The notes beneath the pieces were generated by a model. That model searched no databases. It was not told the DNA's origin and worked only from the letters and a program-made list of their open reading frames with translations. From contig JAGVSM010003732.1 in assembly GCA_022494885.1 (NCBI GenBank), forward strand, positions 186,001 through 250,000: a stretch of 64,000 nt of DNA. Reading direction: 5' to 3'. The stretch's first letter is position 1; each line of letters begins with the position of its first letter. The position numbers were made by a program, and so were the translations under genes. Source of the stretch: Micrasema longulum. Its lineage: Eukaryota > Arthropoda > Insecta > Trichoptera > Brachycentridae. Below, piece by piece: positions 11,040 through 22,734 of this stretch.

Positions 11040-12095
11040 TACGCTAAAGGTATAAAAAAAAACGCAAAATATAAATTGAGAAAGGTTAGGCACTTATAAG
11101 TTGCAAATAAAATAAAAATACAAATATGTATAAACATAGTAATAAAACTAAAATACTCATAAATAGAAATAAAATAAATTTAAATTTAAAAAAATAAGAA
11201 AAAAATACGGTAATAAAAAATAATGTAAAAGGTTCAAAATATGATAATTAAATTACATACATAATTACTGACATCGTATAACTAAAAAGGCGTAGGTACT
11301 GTCTGTAATGAATCTTCTATATTTCATATGGGAGAGGTGAAAAATGTCTGCGTGACCGGAAAGAACAGTATTATAATAATGATATGCTCTAAAGAAAAAG
11401 TAATTTTTCCTTGAGTTAGTCCTAGGTATTGGCAAAATAAATGTAGTATGGCGTCTTGTTTTGTTGGGTACAAGATATTCTAAAGAACTTGTAAGTAAAG
11501 GGCAGTCTACGACATTGTTTACTAATTTAAACAAGAATAATTGATCTGCAATCATTCTTCTATACTCCAGAGTTTGTATTGAATTTGGTGTACAGGGAAA
11601 ATCGTATTTTATTAAATTTATAAAACTCTTCTGTATCCTTTCTAGGTTATTATACATATTTTATATTGGCGATTCCATGTAATTGAAACGTATTCTAACT
11701 GACTTTTCACATATGTATTATAAAGCAATGTTAATATTTTAATCTTTTTGAAGTCGTTAGACATTCGAATTTAAAAATTTAGCATTTTTTATGCCTTATT
11801 AATAATTCTATTAATGTGAATATCGCACACAAGCTTAGAATCTAAAACTATTCCTAAGTCAATAATAACGTTCTTCCTTGGAACTATTTCATTCTTTAGA
11901 GGATACTGAAAATTTAAAGTATTATGTTAATGCGAGAAAGATATACAAGTACATTTATTAATGTTAAGGGTAAGATAATTGATGCAGAAATAATCTATGA
12001 GGCGGTTCAAATCAGATTGTAGGAAGTTGCATTCCTCAATTGAATTTATTTTCGTAAATATTTTACTGTCATCTGAAAAGATTTCAGATTTGGCA
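11040..12095 (-). pseudogene. Jockey-like LINE, 3' half of ORF2 and 3' UTR
   Basis: On minus the fragment starts just upstream of the RT active-site box: FSDD at 12079-12068, then an RLIDYFCINYLTLNINKC block, a DLGIVLDSKL block, and a 130-codon open stretch (11657-11265) with LERIQKSFINLIKYDF, the usual end of the RT module. An A/T-rich 3' UTR continues to about 11040. Both active-site aspartates remain, but stops and shifts break the frame. The copy at 58710-59735 shares the FSDD box and the same order and is probably the same family. Confidence 0.75.
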
Positions 12096-13055
12096 TGATG
12101 AAAGAATTCTTGAAGGCCGTTTTTAGAAAGCGTATCAGAACATTTTTTTGTATCGGTAACTTTAACGTTTCCTTAAAGATATTTATCATCTTTGTATTCC
12201 GTACTTCCGAAGACAGCACATTAAACTGGCCACTTTTAAGGGGTTTTTGGGTGGTTCGAGTTTTCGTAATAAACCAAAACTATAGGAACACGCCAATGGT
12301 AAACGCGTAAAAAAATCATTGCTCCTGTGCTATAATTTAGGGATAAATTACGGGAATACGTCTGTATGAAGAAAAATAACATCGCGTTTCTTCTTGAGGA
12401 ATATGAATAGACTTATTTCTGTCCAATATTTAATGGTTTAAGTAGTATATCTGGAATATTTCTGATATTTGTACAAATAACTTCAATGTTATTACACAAC
12501 TGAAATGATCTGTAAATACGAGTATATGAGTTCTGTAGCTAGACAAATGGGTTCAAAACAACGTTTTTTTTTTCCTCTCCTGTTACACATTTGCAGTTCT
12601 ACTTTTATCGCCCGTCAAAGGTTTTACTAACAGTTTTTTTGGTCGTATGTTTCTTTTGCTTGATGTTTTATTTATGTTTATAGTTGTTCACTATTCAATA
12701 TGTTGTTAGCATGAACCGTTAAATATAAAATATATCTTGATAACATGTCTACTGTCACAGATATGCACTCGAGTTAAAAGGCGTTTACGTTGTCTCCGTT
12801 AGTTGACAGCAACGCAGTTATAAACTGCACTTAACAACTCATTTCATAGTAATTGTTACACACTAGTTTTTTGTTATTTATTTAGCTGACTCTGTGACCC
12901 ATTTGGTTTGTAAAGTCAGCTAGTGGAAAACCCTAGAACGTGTACAATATAAATAAAAACCCTTTAAAACGAGATACTTTTTTATAAGATGCTTTTTAAT
13001 CTAAGATAATTAATGAGTAAATAACTCACTGAAATTAGGAATCGACTTGGGGTAT
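12096..13055. other. Unassigned sequence
   Basis: No recognisable coding or repeat copies. A 71-codon open frame (12095-12310) has no recognisable product. This could be unique host DNA. Confidence 0.4.
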
Positions 13056-13059
13056 TGTT

Positions 13060-13118
13060 AAATTTGAACCACGGATTTGTACGGATACACTAGCCCCGGG
13101 ACCACAACCCGATTTATT
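13060..13118 (-). repeat. tRNA-like SINE head remnant
   Basis: TGAACCACGGATTTGTACGG and GGACCACAACCCGATTTA resemble the antisense of a tRNA-derived head. A close match, GGACCACAACCCGATTTAGG, lies at 63091-63110. Confidence 0.35.
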
Positions 13119-13124
13119 AACAAT

Positions 13125-13735
13125 AATAATAATAATATTTGGCTGATTTATATAGCGCCATTTTTGTGAAAAATCACCTCAAGGGCGCTTTACAATTGTA
13201 TGCCTAAACTTACATTCTAACTAAACTAAAGTGATAAATTATATTTTCAGATTTAAAATTGAGGGTATGATAGTCTAAAGAAGTGGGATTTTAGTAAGGA
13301 TCTGAACTGACTAGGACTGTCGATGATTCGTAAGTTTGAAGGTAGTTGGTTCCAGGCAGAGTGGCCGGCAACGGCAAAAGCACGACCTTCAAATCTAGTG
13401 TTTGGGGAGCGCCGGATTTCGACAAATTTTCCTTTCCAGAATCAAATGCTGACCTAAGAGAAGATTTTCTTCGACATGTATTTTCCCCAATACAAAGGTC
13501 CGAAAGGTATTTTGGAGCCATAAAATGAAGGGATTTGAATACTGTCCAGCAAAGCTTGTATTTTATTCTCTCTGGGTTTTTTAACCAGTGCAAATCTCTG
13601 TGAGATGTGAGAATATTTTTTTATTTCCGTAATAAGCCGTGCTGCTGCATTATTGTAAATTTTAAATAAAAGTTTTACATACAACATGATAGATACCACA
13701 ATACTTAATATGTACATTTTTTAACTCTTCTAAAA
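13125..13735 (-). pseudogene. L2/CR1-like LINE, ORF2 C-terminus and 3' tail
   Basis: On minus, YNNAAARLITEIKKYSHIS (about 13655-13600), then HWLKNPERIKYKLCWTVFKS in another frame and a long following block to 13291 give the classic L2/CR1 order: an AARLIT helix, an HW..ERI.YKL block, then the terminal domain. At least one frameshift lies near 13590. The 3' end carries AAAGCGCCCTTGAGGTGATT and ends in (ATT)n at 13117-13130. It is 5'-truncated, with no RT active site. It ties the tail-only copies at 5.6 and 10.6 kb to this family. Confidence 0.75.
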
Positions 13736-13984
13736 TCTCCTTAAACTTTTACTTATCTTTACCCATAATTCTTATTCTGTTCACACGCATCCCCGTCCTA
13801 ACCATATTGATTCTAAATTTAGTTGGGGTGTTCATATTGACAGAATCATTTAAGTAAGTCATTTATGAAATCAAAAACATACTACCTTTAAAAATGTTAA
13901 AATATATGACTCGCTCTTGAATCGATTATATCTTACGGAATGCGTGTCTAGGAGCTAACCTTTCAGTCTCATCTGGGTAAAATT
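13736..13984. other. Unassigned sequence
   Basis: No coding and no repeat copy seen. Confidence 0.35.
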
Positions 13985-14301
13985 TATGATACTCACTTCA
14001 CACACTGTGTAATATTTACCCTTTTGCCTATGTTTGAACATCCACATTTCCTCAACTCTTCCATCTGTTGACTTTTGTGAAGTAAAAGAGCTGAAACATT
14101 TATCATATGGGTGAGATTCATCCGGCTGAACCAATTCATCTACAAGACAACGCCTGAAAACAAGTTTCCAATTTTCGTACTTCTTCTTTTACCAGGTAGT
14201 TAATTCAACAATGTTTTGAGTATGTCCAGATGCTTGCAGACTGGCTGGAAATATTTGGCCAGCCAGTATGCAAGCATTTGGACATACTTAAAACATTGTT
14301 G
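13985..14301 (+). mobile_element. Fold-back element, partial copy ending in a hairpin
   Basis: Contains the family blocks CACACTGTGTAA, CCATCTGTTGACTTTTGTGA and GGGTGAGATTCATC, then a terminal hairpin (14206-14301) with arms of about 42 bp beginning CAACAATGTTTTGAGTATGT. Family members are also at 14514, 18432, 20120, 21037, 40459, 43640, 60999 and 61332. No coding capacity, so it is non-autonomous. Confidence 0.7.
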
Positions 14302-14513
14302 GAGAAATACCTTCTAAATACCTTATAGTGTTTGTTAAACGGTAATAAATAAATGTGTATAATTTAATTAAAATATTTTTTTTTAAAAACCTGTCTCGAA
14401 AAAATGTGTCCCACTGAAAAGTTTTTTGACTTAGTGGGTAAAAAATTGTGATATGTTTTTAAAGAATATCAAATAAACGCTTTTCTACAGCACTGAAACT
14501 GAAATCAACATTA

Positions 14514-14650
14514 ATTTGTTGCAACAGAGAAGGAAAACATTTTTGAGAAGGGAATATGGGAGTCTAGGCATTTACTGGGCTTATGACTTATGGCTTATGA
14601 ATCCAGCCAGTCTGCAAGCATTTGGACATACTCAAAACTTTGTTCAACAG
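14514..14650 (+). mobile_element. Fold-back element, internally deleted copy
   Basis: Holds one end (GTTGCAACAGAGAAGGAAAA, then GGGAATATGGGAGTCTAGGC) joined directly to the opposite end (CAGTCTGCAAGCATTTGGAC, CATACTCAAAAC). The roughly 280-bp middle present in the 40-kb copy is gone. Confidence 0.65.
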
Positions 14651-14921
14651 TATCTGTTAATGAATTATGTCATTGTAATAAAAACTCAATTTTATGAAAT
14701 CATTTTCTGAAATGGCTTGACTCCAATCAACACTTGAATGGCTAATTTTTTTAGCGATTTTTTCATAATATATAATTCGAATTCAAAATTTTCAGTTTTC
14801 GATAGTTAAGTATCATCAAATAAAAATATAGTTCAGGAAAACAATCATACAGCAATCAGACTTGATGACTGCTCTTACGTAAAAACCCTAAAAAAAAATC
14901 ATTAGGAGGAGGTACGAGTAA

Positions 14922-15010
14922 GTCTGCCTCGTTTGGTTGTGGTTAGCGCTTTTGCCTACCATTTGTGAGGTTAAAGGTTCAATTTCTCTCAGGGTATTGA
15001 TTCTAGATAG
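14922..15010 (+). repeat. tRNA-derived SINE head
   Basis: GCCTCGTTTGGTTGTGGTTA resembles a tRNA 5' arm with A box, and AGGTTAAAGGTTCAATTTCT resembles a degenerate B box. Base changes and the missing acceptor pairing make a working tRNA unlikely. Confidence 0.4.
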
Positions 15011-15044
15011 CAATATTTCATTCCTCGACTTTGCCAGAAGCGTA

Positions 15045-15625
15045 AAATCTTTGTTCCAAAAATGAAAAAATATATAATGTATGAAGCCTATGTAAACACA
15101 AAAAAAAATATGTCATTTAATATGCAACTACTAAGGGGAACAGGAAATCAAAATGATACAAACAGACTACAAAGACAGCAAAATAAAATATTATAGTTAG
15201 TATATGACTTCCCTCATATAACAGTAACTATAAAGCTCTTTAAACAAACTAAACAATTAAATGTAACTGAACTCTTTCAACTTGAATCCCTAAACTTTGT
15301 TTAAAATTAGCCACTGATGTAATTGTAGACGAAGAACTAAAACTTGAAAAAAATTGTAGTAAACATGGACATAATACGAAAATTATCTGAACAATATCTT
15401 ATACAACCTTCTAAAACGAGACAAAAACAATCGAGACTAATAAACCGATACTGAAATAATACAAAAAACTACCAGACAAAACTAAACAAAAGACTCAGAC
15501 AACCTTTACAAAAGATGTTAAAAATATAATCATTTTTAGTAGAATATGAATTAAAAAAAGCAAAAATATTTTGTTAAGTGTATGTAATCCGTGAGGGTTT
15601 ATAAATAAAACTTCATATATATACA
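15045..15625 (+). pseudogene. LINE ORF2 C-terminal fragment (relative of 56755-57440)
   Basis: The plus-strand remnant shows MYEAYVNTKKNMSFNMQLL, then NDTNRLQRQQNKIL and FKQTKQLNVTELFQLESLNF, matching the minus-strand copy at 57397-57086 closely. Stops interrupt it. It ends near AATCCGTGAGGGTTTATAAA, which mirrors the end of the other copy (AACCCTTACGGGTTACA). Only the post-RT C-terminal part remains. Confidence 0.7.
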
Positions 15626-16974
15626 TTATTTTTTAAAATAATTTATTAAAAAATAATAATTTATAACAGGGCAATTAGAGTGCCGCAGTGCCCTATGCGC
15701 CACTGTATTTAAATAGGGAAATGACAAAACAAAAATTGACAAAACTATAGTTTTGTTGACAAATCATTTATTTTTTTGTACATTTAAAAATCTATGTTTG
15801 TATGATTTAACAAATGAATGTAACTGACTCCAATAAAATGATATTGTTTATTATAAACAGTAACTTAAAAAAGGGATACTTCTGAAAGGATTCATATACA
15901 TGATTAACAATAGATCTCATAACTCATTCACATACACCCAGAAAATTCACTAAAGATGTTCCATTCATAAATTCTAAACAGTTTTCAGATATAAGTAGTC
16001 TTGAAAATTAAACTTTTATATTTGATTATGGTCCTATTATGATGAACTGCAGTATTGTATGTCCGTTTGTCCGTTTTACCTTCCACAGGAATGAGTATTA
16101 TGTTTTGTATGAATTTCCAAGTGCATACATCACTCATAATAGGCAGTTATTATGGTTTGTCCATACATGAAAGATAGAACTTTTAAAAATCAGTGTTGGC
16201 GATATAATGGTGCGGATTTTTATTTGAAATCAAGCCACCGTACAAAAAAGATCTAAAAAAAATTTAATTAATAATAAGATTTTTATCATCATTCAGCAAT
16301 ACTTTATCAAACGCATACATAAAGTTGATTTCAATAAACTTTAGTGATATTCGTTTTCTAGAATTGTTTTTTATGATTTTTTGGTATTTATTTATATTTA
16401 AACACAAAAATCAAGTCAAAAATTGAATTTGAAAAGTAAACTCAATAATATGAAAACCGCTTACTCTTCCATTTTAACATTTAAAAATAGTATTGCAAAA
16501 CATGAAAGGTATTTGATTTAAAGTTTATTCACATTCATTTTTCCAGTAACAAACCTTGTTCATAACTATCAGTTAGAGCTTTATTATGGTTAAAGTTGGT
16601 TTCTCAGCATGCGTCTCTATCTGAATATAGAAATAAATTGGAGCATGTATATAATACTCGGTTCACTAGTGAAGATTAGATGGACTAGCTCTCGTTAAAT
16701 TCAGTAATAGATACGGGAAAAGATCACTAGAGTACAGTATACCAAAAATGTATAATATGCTCTCATTTAATATAAAAATAAAAAAAAACTTATCAGGCTG
16801 AAAATTTGGCTTTTAGAACGTAGTTTTTATATTCAAATTATTTTGTGTTTTTCTTTTTTATTTGGACCAATTTTTATTTTTCTACGTGTAACATATTTTT
16901 GATGCACATGGGAATACATTTTTTTTTCCTTGGTAATAAGAGTTTTTATATGTTATAGAATTGAAGACATAAGA
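15626..16974. other. AT-rich sequence without recognised features
   Basis: No coding, tRNA-like boxes or repeat copies were identified on either strand. Confidence 0.4.
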
Positions 16975-17065
16975 TTATGTATATATATTAGAACTTAACT
17001 AAGAGCTTCTGCTGACGGACTGCATTTTATGCAGTTCAGTGGGACTTGATAATTTGTATTTTAAT
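16975..17065 (-). repeat. Dispersed repeat, inverted copy of 2589-2725
   Basis: GAACTTAACTAAGAGCTTCT and TTATGCAGTTCAGTGGGACT are the reverse complement of the 2.6-kb copy with scattered differences. Confidence 0.6.
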
Positions 17066-17129
17066 CTATGTATGATTTTGATAATACATTTTTAAAAAAT
17101 AAAACATTTTCACCTTTTTACTAGCATAT

Positions 17130-17525
17130 CATTTTATTGTGTTAGAAACAGATCAGATTTAAGGGATGTTTTTATAGTATAGCTACGATAAGCGATGAAG
17201 AAGGTAGCGGGAAGCGGGACAGAGTGTAGGGTGTAGGTTGGCAAACCAAAGCGCTGGGCTGTTGATAACAATAAACAGGAAACATAAATAAAATGGGCGC
17301 ATAATAGGCGAACTAACTTCGGCGGGGCGAAGAAAATATCCAAACTCCAACAATACACGGTGGCTCCTTCACAGACGAGGTGAAAGGAATCACAAAGGAT
17401 ACAAAAATGAGACCTGAAACTGTCTACAAAATGGCGGACCGTGAAGAATTTCGAACCATTGTTTGTTTTCAAAAAGTTGTTCAAATATCACCGACGATTA
17501 TTGTGATCCGAATCTGAGCCGCGTC
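17130..17525. other. GC-richer stretch, possible unique host sequence
   Basis: Less AT-rich than its surroundings, with ACTTCGGCGGGGCGAAGAAA (17315) and AAAATGGCGGACCGTGAAGA (17429). A 116-codon frame is open on minus (17484-17134) but looks low in complexity and is unrecognised. ATGG near a GC-rich context could mark a first exon on plus, but no continuing frame was found. Confidence 0.25.
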
Positions 17526-17689
17526 ATGTAATCAAACCACACAAAAATATATCGAAAAATAATTGTGTAATCGAATAATAGGTTATTTCAATATAAATAT
17601 TAAATTTACAAAGGAATTACCGATCATGAGAATATTTACACATAATATGTAGATAGAATCTGAAAACGAAAGCTCATGTTCTTGTACCC

Positions 17690-18245
17690 ACTACCTACAT
17701 TTTTTTCATTGCTACTACTATTACCATCACGTCATTTCCACGTAGGAATAGGCAGAGAGGATGGACCGCCACAAACGTATATACTGGGATGCATTCCTAA
17801 CTTCTTCCACATTCATACATCTTGTGATACATACCCTTCAGTTATTTCTGATTTTGACATGATAAGACTTGAGATTTTAATTTATCCATGCCACGTCTTT
17901 CTGGTCGTCCACGTCCTAAGTTAACATTCGTTATCGCCAAACATATATGTTGTACCATTTTTTCGTCATCTATTCGTTCTACATGCCCACACTATCATAG
18001 TGATCTTTACTAAATCTTATCAATTGTACCTATCTCAGATTTTCATTCTCGTCTGATTTCATCATTTGTAACCCCGCAATAGAATGATTTGCCACACATC
18101 CGGCTAAGCGACCGCGTTTCGACCGTATTCACTCTTCTTTAATCCTTCCTCTGCCAGTTCCATGTTTCACTTCCATACATAAGTGTTGGTACTAAAACCT
18201 CGTCTTGTACTGCCATTTAAGCTTCGATCGACATTTTTTTACAAG
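17690..18245 (-). pseudogene. RTE-like LINE C-terminal fragment, diverged
   Basis: On minus from about 18200: a MYGSETWNWQ-like start, SRMCGKSFYCG near 18090, a GHVERIDDEKMVQ-like block near 17970, GRGRPERR near 17910, then the end block near 17760. Many stops. It shares HVE.(I/M)DD(E/K)(K/R)MV with the 56-kb copy and so forms a second RTE-like subgroup, distinct from the 4.7- and 54.8-kb copies. Confidence 0.7.
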
Positions 18246-18431
18246 CAATTACTGAGCTTAGTTTGCTGTTCATTTTGTTGCCCGGATTCACTTCTTACTT
18301 CACTCCTTTTAACACCTTTTTCTACTTTTCCATCTCTTGAAAACAAGCTTCTTTGCGCATTTTTCCATTTGATTTTTTGGAGTTATAAAGAAGTGATGTA
18401 TGTATTTTTAACGTCGAACAGTTATATTCGG

Positions 18432-18847
18432 TTAACATATTGCAACTAAGATGAAGAACATTTTAGAGAAGGTAATATATAAGTCCAGGCATCTACAAGA
18501 CTTCTGACCTGTCAATGGCTGGTTTAAGTGGCCACTTTACACACTGTATAACATTCCCCATTCTGCCTATATTTGAACATTTATATTCCTCCAATTCTTT
18601 CATCTGTTGATGTTTGTGAGGTTTAAGAGCTAAAACTTTTATTTATGCGGGTAAGATTCATATAATTGAATTATTTCACCTACGTACTAGGCAAAACGCC
18701 TAAAAATGTATTTTTTTCAATTTCTGTACTTTTTCATAGACCAAATGTTCTTCATCTCTGTTGTAATATGTTAATATAAACAGCTACCCAGGCAGTTGAA
18801 TCCAGTCCTTGTCTACAAAAAATTTGACGAACTCAAAATATTGTTGT
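18432..18847 (+). mobile_element. Fold-back element, near full-length
   Basis: Starts TTAACATATTGCAACTAAGA and ends AACTCAAAATATTGTTG, 416 bp. Inside are GACCTGTCATTGGCTGGTTT, AAGTGGCCACTTTACACACT, CATCTGTTGATGTTTGTGAG and a TCCAGTCCTTGTCTAC end block shared with the 43.6-kb copy. No coding. Confidence 0.7.
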
Positions 18848-19824
18848 CATTGAATTTGATCATTTAAAAAATCATTATTATGTAGCAATATTTCACATCT
18901 TCATACTGTTAGGATGCATTATACATCAACTACTCATAATGTATCTTTAAATCAAAAATTCATTATCATTTTCTTGTATACCCACGAACAGGCCATGCCT
19001 TTGTGGGATTTTTTTAATTACTATTTTTCTATTAATATGTATTTCGTTGATATGTAATTAAGCTTTATTTTTTTAATACTCTGTTTTATTATTATGTTTA
19101 TTGTAAGAAAACAAAAAAAAAAAAAAAATATAAAAAAAATAAATAATAATCACTCGAATCGCTAATCACTTACGCTTCAACCGTTGGCGTTGTACGCTTT
19201 GAAAAAATAAATAAAATCTAAACAATAATAAAATAAATATGTCTTCATTGCCACAAAATATAAAATTTAGTGTGTGGCCAAAATGGTCAATCAATTGAAG
19301 CAGTGAGTGTAATAATTCCAAGTGCACATTCACAATATCTTCTGCCTATTTCGTCGCCTAAATTCCTTAAGTGATGACAAAAGCTGGCCAAATGAAGAAT
19401 TCACATTGTTGGCAACCTTCATATAATATGCCATCGCCATACACTGGAATAATAGAAATAGACTTGTGGAATTGTTCCTTCACACTTTTGCATGTATCAA
19501 AGTGTGATATGTAAACTTTGTAGGACTGTTTCTCCATCTTGAGCAATATATATTATTAAAATACTTTGTATTTTAAGTTCTCGATTACTCTAAATATTGT
19601 AACGTACGGGGTACAATATCCACATCAAAATTTTAAAAGAGACTTTGGCCGTTTGCACATCACAGGAAAAATCTACCGGTGCGTCCCGATAAAAAAAAAC
19701 ATATGCAGTACAATAATTTATTATTTTATTTACTATTTTGCTTATTAATTAGCAGGTAAATCCACGAACCAGTATACCATAAGGTCGAATAATCACCACT
19801 CAATTCTTTTTAGCGATATTTTAG
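18848..19824. other. AT-rich sequence without recognised features
   Basis: No coding seen. An A-rich run lies at 19109-19145. Confidence 0.4.
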
Positions 19825-19879
19825 TTTCGTTTCGTTTTTTTAGTTACCACAAGTAGTAACTAAAAAAAACGAAACGAAA
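19825..19879. repeat. Hairpin, 23/24-bp arms
   Basis: TTTCGTTTCGTTTTTTTAGT.. (19825-19847) pairs with the reverse complement at 19856-19879 around the 8-base loop CACAAGTA. The arms differ by one extra A. Possibly a tiny fold-back insertion. Confidence 0.8.
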
Positions 19880-20033
19880 AATAATATAATAATATTTCAT
19901 TTAAATTATTTATTGACAATTCTTGATGGAATTCCATTGTAATGATGTAATATTTTATATTTACATATAAGTTATTGATTTAAAAAATACTTGGTACACT
20001 TCCACTTATTTATTTTGACCAATTAGCGCTTTC

Positions 20034-20083
20034 ACCCTCTAATGGGCATCTTCAGACCAGTCTGAAGATGCCCATTAGAGGGT
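20034..20083. repeat. Perfect palindrome, 24-bp arms
   Basis: ACCCTCTAATGGGCATCTTC.. at 20034-20057 is followed, after a 2-base centre, by its exact reverse complement to 20083. It lies about 40 bp left of the fold-back element copy at 20120. Confidence 0.9.
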
Positions 20084-20119
20084 CTAAGTAAATATAAGTT
20101 ATTACATCAATATAATAAT

Positions 20120-20582
20120 ACTTTGAGTTTGTCCAAAATTTTTGTAGAAAAGGACTGGATTTAACTCCCCGGGGAGCTGTTAATATTAACATATTAAAAC
20201 AGAGATGAGGAACATTTAAGATAAGGTAATATAGAAGTGTAGGCATCAACAGGGCTTATGACCTGTCATTGGCTGGTTTAAGTGGCAACTTTACACACTG
20301 TGTAACATTCACCATTCTGCCCGTATATAAACATCTATATCCCTTCAATTCTTTTATCTGCTGATGTTTCTAAAGTTAAAGAACTGAAACCTTTATTTAT
20401 GCGGGGGAGTTTCAAGATTTTGGTGAAATAATTTAATTATACGAATCTCATCCGCATAAATAAAGGTTTTAGATCTTTAACTTCACTAACATTAACAGAT
20501 GAAAGAATTGAAGGGAGATAGATACTCAAATACGGGCAGAATGGTGAATGTTACACATTCATCTCTGTTATAATATGTTAAG
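20120..20582. mobile_element. Fold-back element, extended palindrome copy
   Basis: From TTAACATATTAAAACAGAGA (20186) to ATCTCTGTTATAATATGTTA (20561-20580) the sequence folds on itself around about 20430. Most blocks occur on both arms (for example CATTCACCATTCTGCCCGTA and its complement), but the right arm lacks about 90 bp present on the left. A further segment, GGACTGGATTTAACTCCCCG, precedes the left arm. Confidence 0.75.
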
Positions 20583-20609
20583 AATGTAATTAATAAGTTT
20601 CTACCCACC

Positions 20610-20760
20610 CTAATTTTACCGGACCGCTGCCGCATGTTTACCAATCGCAGCGTATCTTGATCATTTTTGTTAAATGAAGGTAAGCTGATCAGTCTTACGC
20701 TTTAGGTACCAGTCCAGGGTCTATGAAATATTCTAGTGTAAAAGCACTTCAAAATATATA
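20610..20760 (-). repeat. SINE-B fragment (3' body)
   Basis: ACCAATCGCAGCGTATCTTG, GATCAGTCTTACGC and CCAGTCCAGGGTC match the body of the SINE at 30079-30341 in the same orientation. The tRNA-like head is missing. Confidence 0.6.
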
Positions 20761-21036
20761 TATATGAATTGTAAACGCATCATCTTGCTTTAATTGATCC
20801 ATGAACATGTCTATGCAGATAATGTTTATTATGTACATATGTATTTATATTTTTTTATACATTTACATATTTTTTTGTCCCTAAAAGACTTTTTCCATTA
20901 ACTCCTTGGAAACAAACTTATTTATAATGTGTTTTCTTAATAAATTACTAAATAATCATTTTCTTCTAAGACATAACCTACATCTTGATTCAATAAAAAT
21001 ATGTTAATACTGTTGCACATCTAAATTTATTTCAAC
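20761..21036. other. AT-rich sequence
   Basis: No recognisable features. Confidence 0.35.
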
Positions 21037-21156
21037 AGAGAGGGAAAACATTTTTAAGTGGTTTAAGTGGCCACTTTACACACTGTGTAACATTCACCAT
21101 TCTGCCCACGTTTGAACATCCACATTTCCTTAACTCTTCCGTCTGTTGCACATCAA
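21037..21156 (+). mobile_element. Fold-back element fragment
   Basis: CAACAGAGAGGGAAAACATT joins directly to AAGTGGTTTAAGTGGCCACT, skipping the approximately 50 bp that separate these blocks in longer copies, and runs to CTTCCGTCTGTTGCAC. Confidence 0.65.
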
Positions 21157-21885
21157 TTGAAGTTTTACTGAACATTTGCTTAAACGGACGCGTCTTGACA
21201 ACCAAGCTTCCATTAACTGTAAATAAGTTAATATTAATTATTAAGTTTTCTTAAAAAAATGCAGATGAAGTTTGAGAACATTTATATCCTTTGTGTGACG
21301 TATAAATGTAACATACCTGTAGTTTTTTTTACATAGTTGTACCTATTATGTAAGCCGCGCCGAAAGTTTTCAGGTATTAATGGCAGAATGATACGTGATT
21401 TGTTGCAAAGTATCTTGAAAAGCGACAGCTTCTACATCATGTTAGTTTTTATTTTGGTCTTCTAAGAAATATTCCTAAGTTTTTTTTTTCATTATTTTAT
21501 TTGACCAGAATAAGATTACATTATACCCTTTGCCTCTCTAACTTTTCGAATAAAATTTCCCCGTGGCGAGAGTTCGGTGAGTGAAGTCGGAACCTGATAA
21601 CGAGCACTCGAACATTCGTTTGAAAATGCCCTAACAAGGCGAAACAATTGTCACGAAATTTTTGTTTTTATATTTTTTATATTTGTAAAAATAAAATAAA
21701 GGGTTCCGTAGACTCAAATCACTGTTTGATTTCTAATACTATAAAAATATGGAGTTCTGCAAAATAAACACAAAATCAATCAATAGTTATTATTTTGCAT
21801 TGATTCGGAAGGTCAGAAGTCAGAAGTTATAATATCTCAAATGATTCCTACTTATAAAGCGCACATGTAAACTGTTCGCCTCAAA
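21157..21885. other. Unassigned sequence
   Basis: No coding or repeats recognised. 21540-21600 is slightly GC-richer. Confidence 0.35.
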
Positions 21886-22010
21886 TTAGGCTGTGATATT
21901 CTTCCCATAATCTAGTAGATAGGAAGAAATTGCCTTAAGGCAATATGCCCGCTCTTATATGTTTATAAATGGTGTAAGTATGTGATATGTTAAATAAATA
22001 AATAAATGAA
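21886..22010 (+). mobile_element. LINE 3' tail fragment
   Basis: ATAGGAAGAAATTGCCTTAA and GGCAATATGCCCGC match the reverse complement of the tail at 29600-29640 and, more loosely, the 51.3-kb tail. It ends in AAATAAATAAATAAATGA. Confidence 0.6.
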
Positions 22011-22734
22011 TATAGGTATGTGCAAGAAAGCACTACAATCAAATAATTATGTTGTTTTTTTTAAAACAAAAAGTTGTGGAAATTGATTAACAACGAGATG
22101 TAAAAGAGCTTATGGATGACAATATTTAATTGTGTTCAAAGGAGAATAGCTGCGACACAAAACATATATCTTCCATATCTTGAGCACGGTTAGTTCACGG
22201 CGTCTTGGGGAAATCAAAAGCTCTATTGTCGTTGTTTACGTTTCCATATTCCACAGCTATTCTGTTCCGCAAAAAAGTGAATTGAATTCGATGACAATAT
22301 AAAAAACCTTTTGTGAATCGTGAGAACGTCTTAGCGGTTTCTTCTCTGCTTATAAACATTTTTTTTTTCTTGAACTCCCTTCGCTAGTTCCGTAAGCATA
22401 TATCTCGAAGAACCGGAGCTACAATAGAACCTTGGCGTTGTTGACCTTGGGTTTTTGGCATTTTCGCGCCATTTCATTTTAGGACACGTGACTGTTGACA
22501 GAAGATACAATCATCAAAGCGAACAGTTCCCTTTATATTTTTTTATCATGTTTCATGCACGTAAGGATTTTACATACATTTAAATCGTAAGTATATTAAA
22601 AACATAAAATTCAAGAAATACAGTATAAAAAAATAACAGAAAGTACACTATTTAAAAAAATTGTATTTAAAAACCTAAAATTTATAGAAATGAGACTTAC
22701 AGAAAACAGTACAAAAAATTGAAAATATTTTATT
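22011..22734. other. Unassigned sequence
   Basis: A moderately GC-rich part at 22140-22510 has no recognisable coding frame or repeat copy. It could be unique DNA. Confidence 0.35.

Noticed and set aside
11265..11657. 130-codon frame as a host gene
   Set aside because: It continues, with frame breaks, an upstream FSDD-containing RT segment and ends in a LINE-like 3' UTR.
17134..17484. 116-codon minus frame as a gene
   Set aside because: No recognisable domain, and low-complexity composition. Kept only as an unassigned GC-richer stretch.
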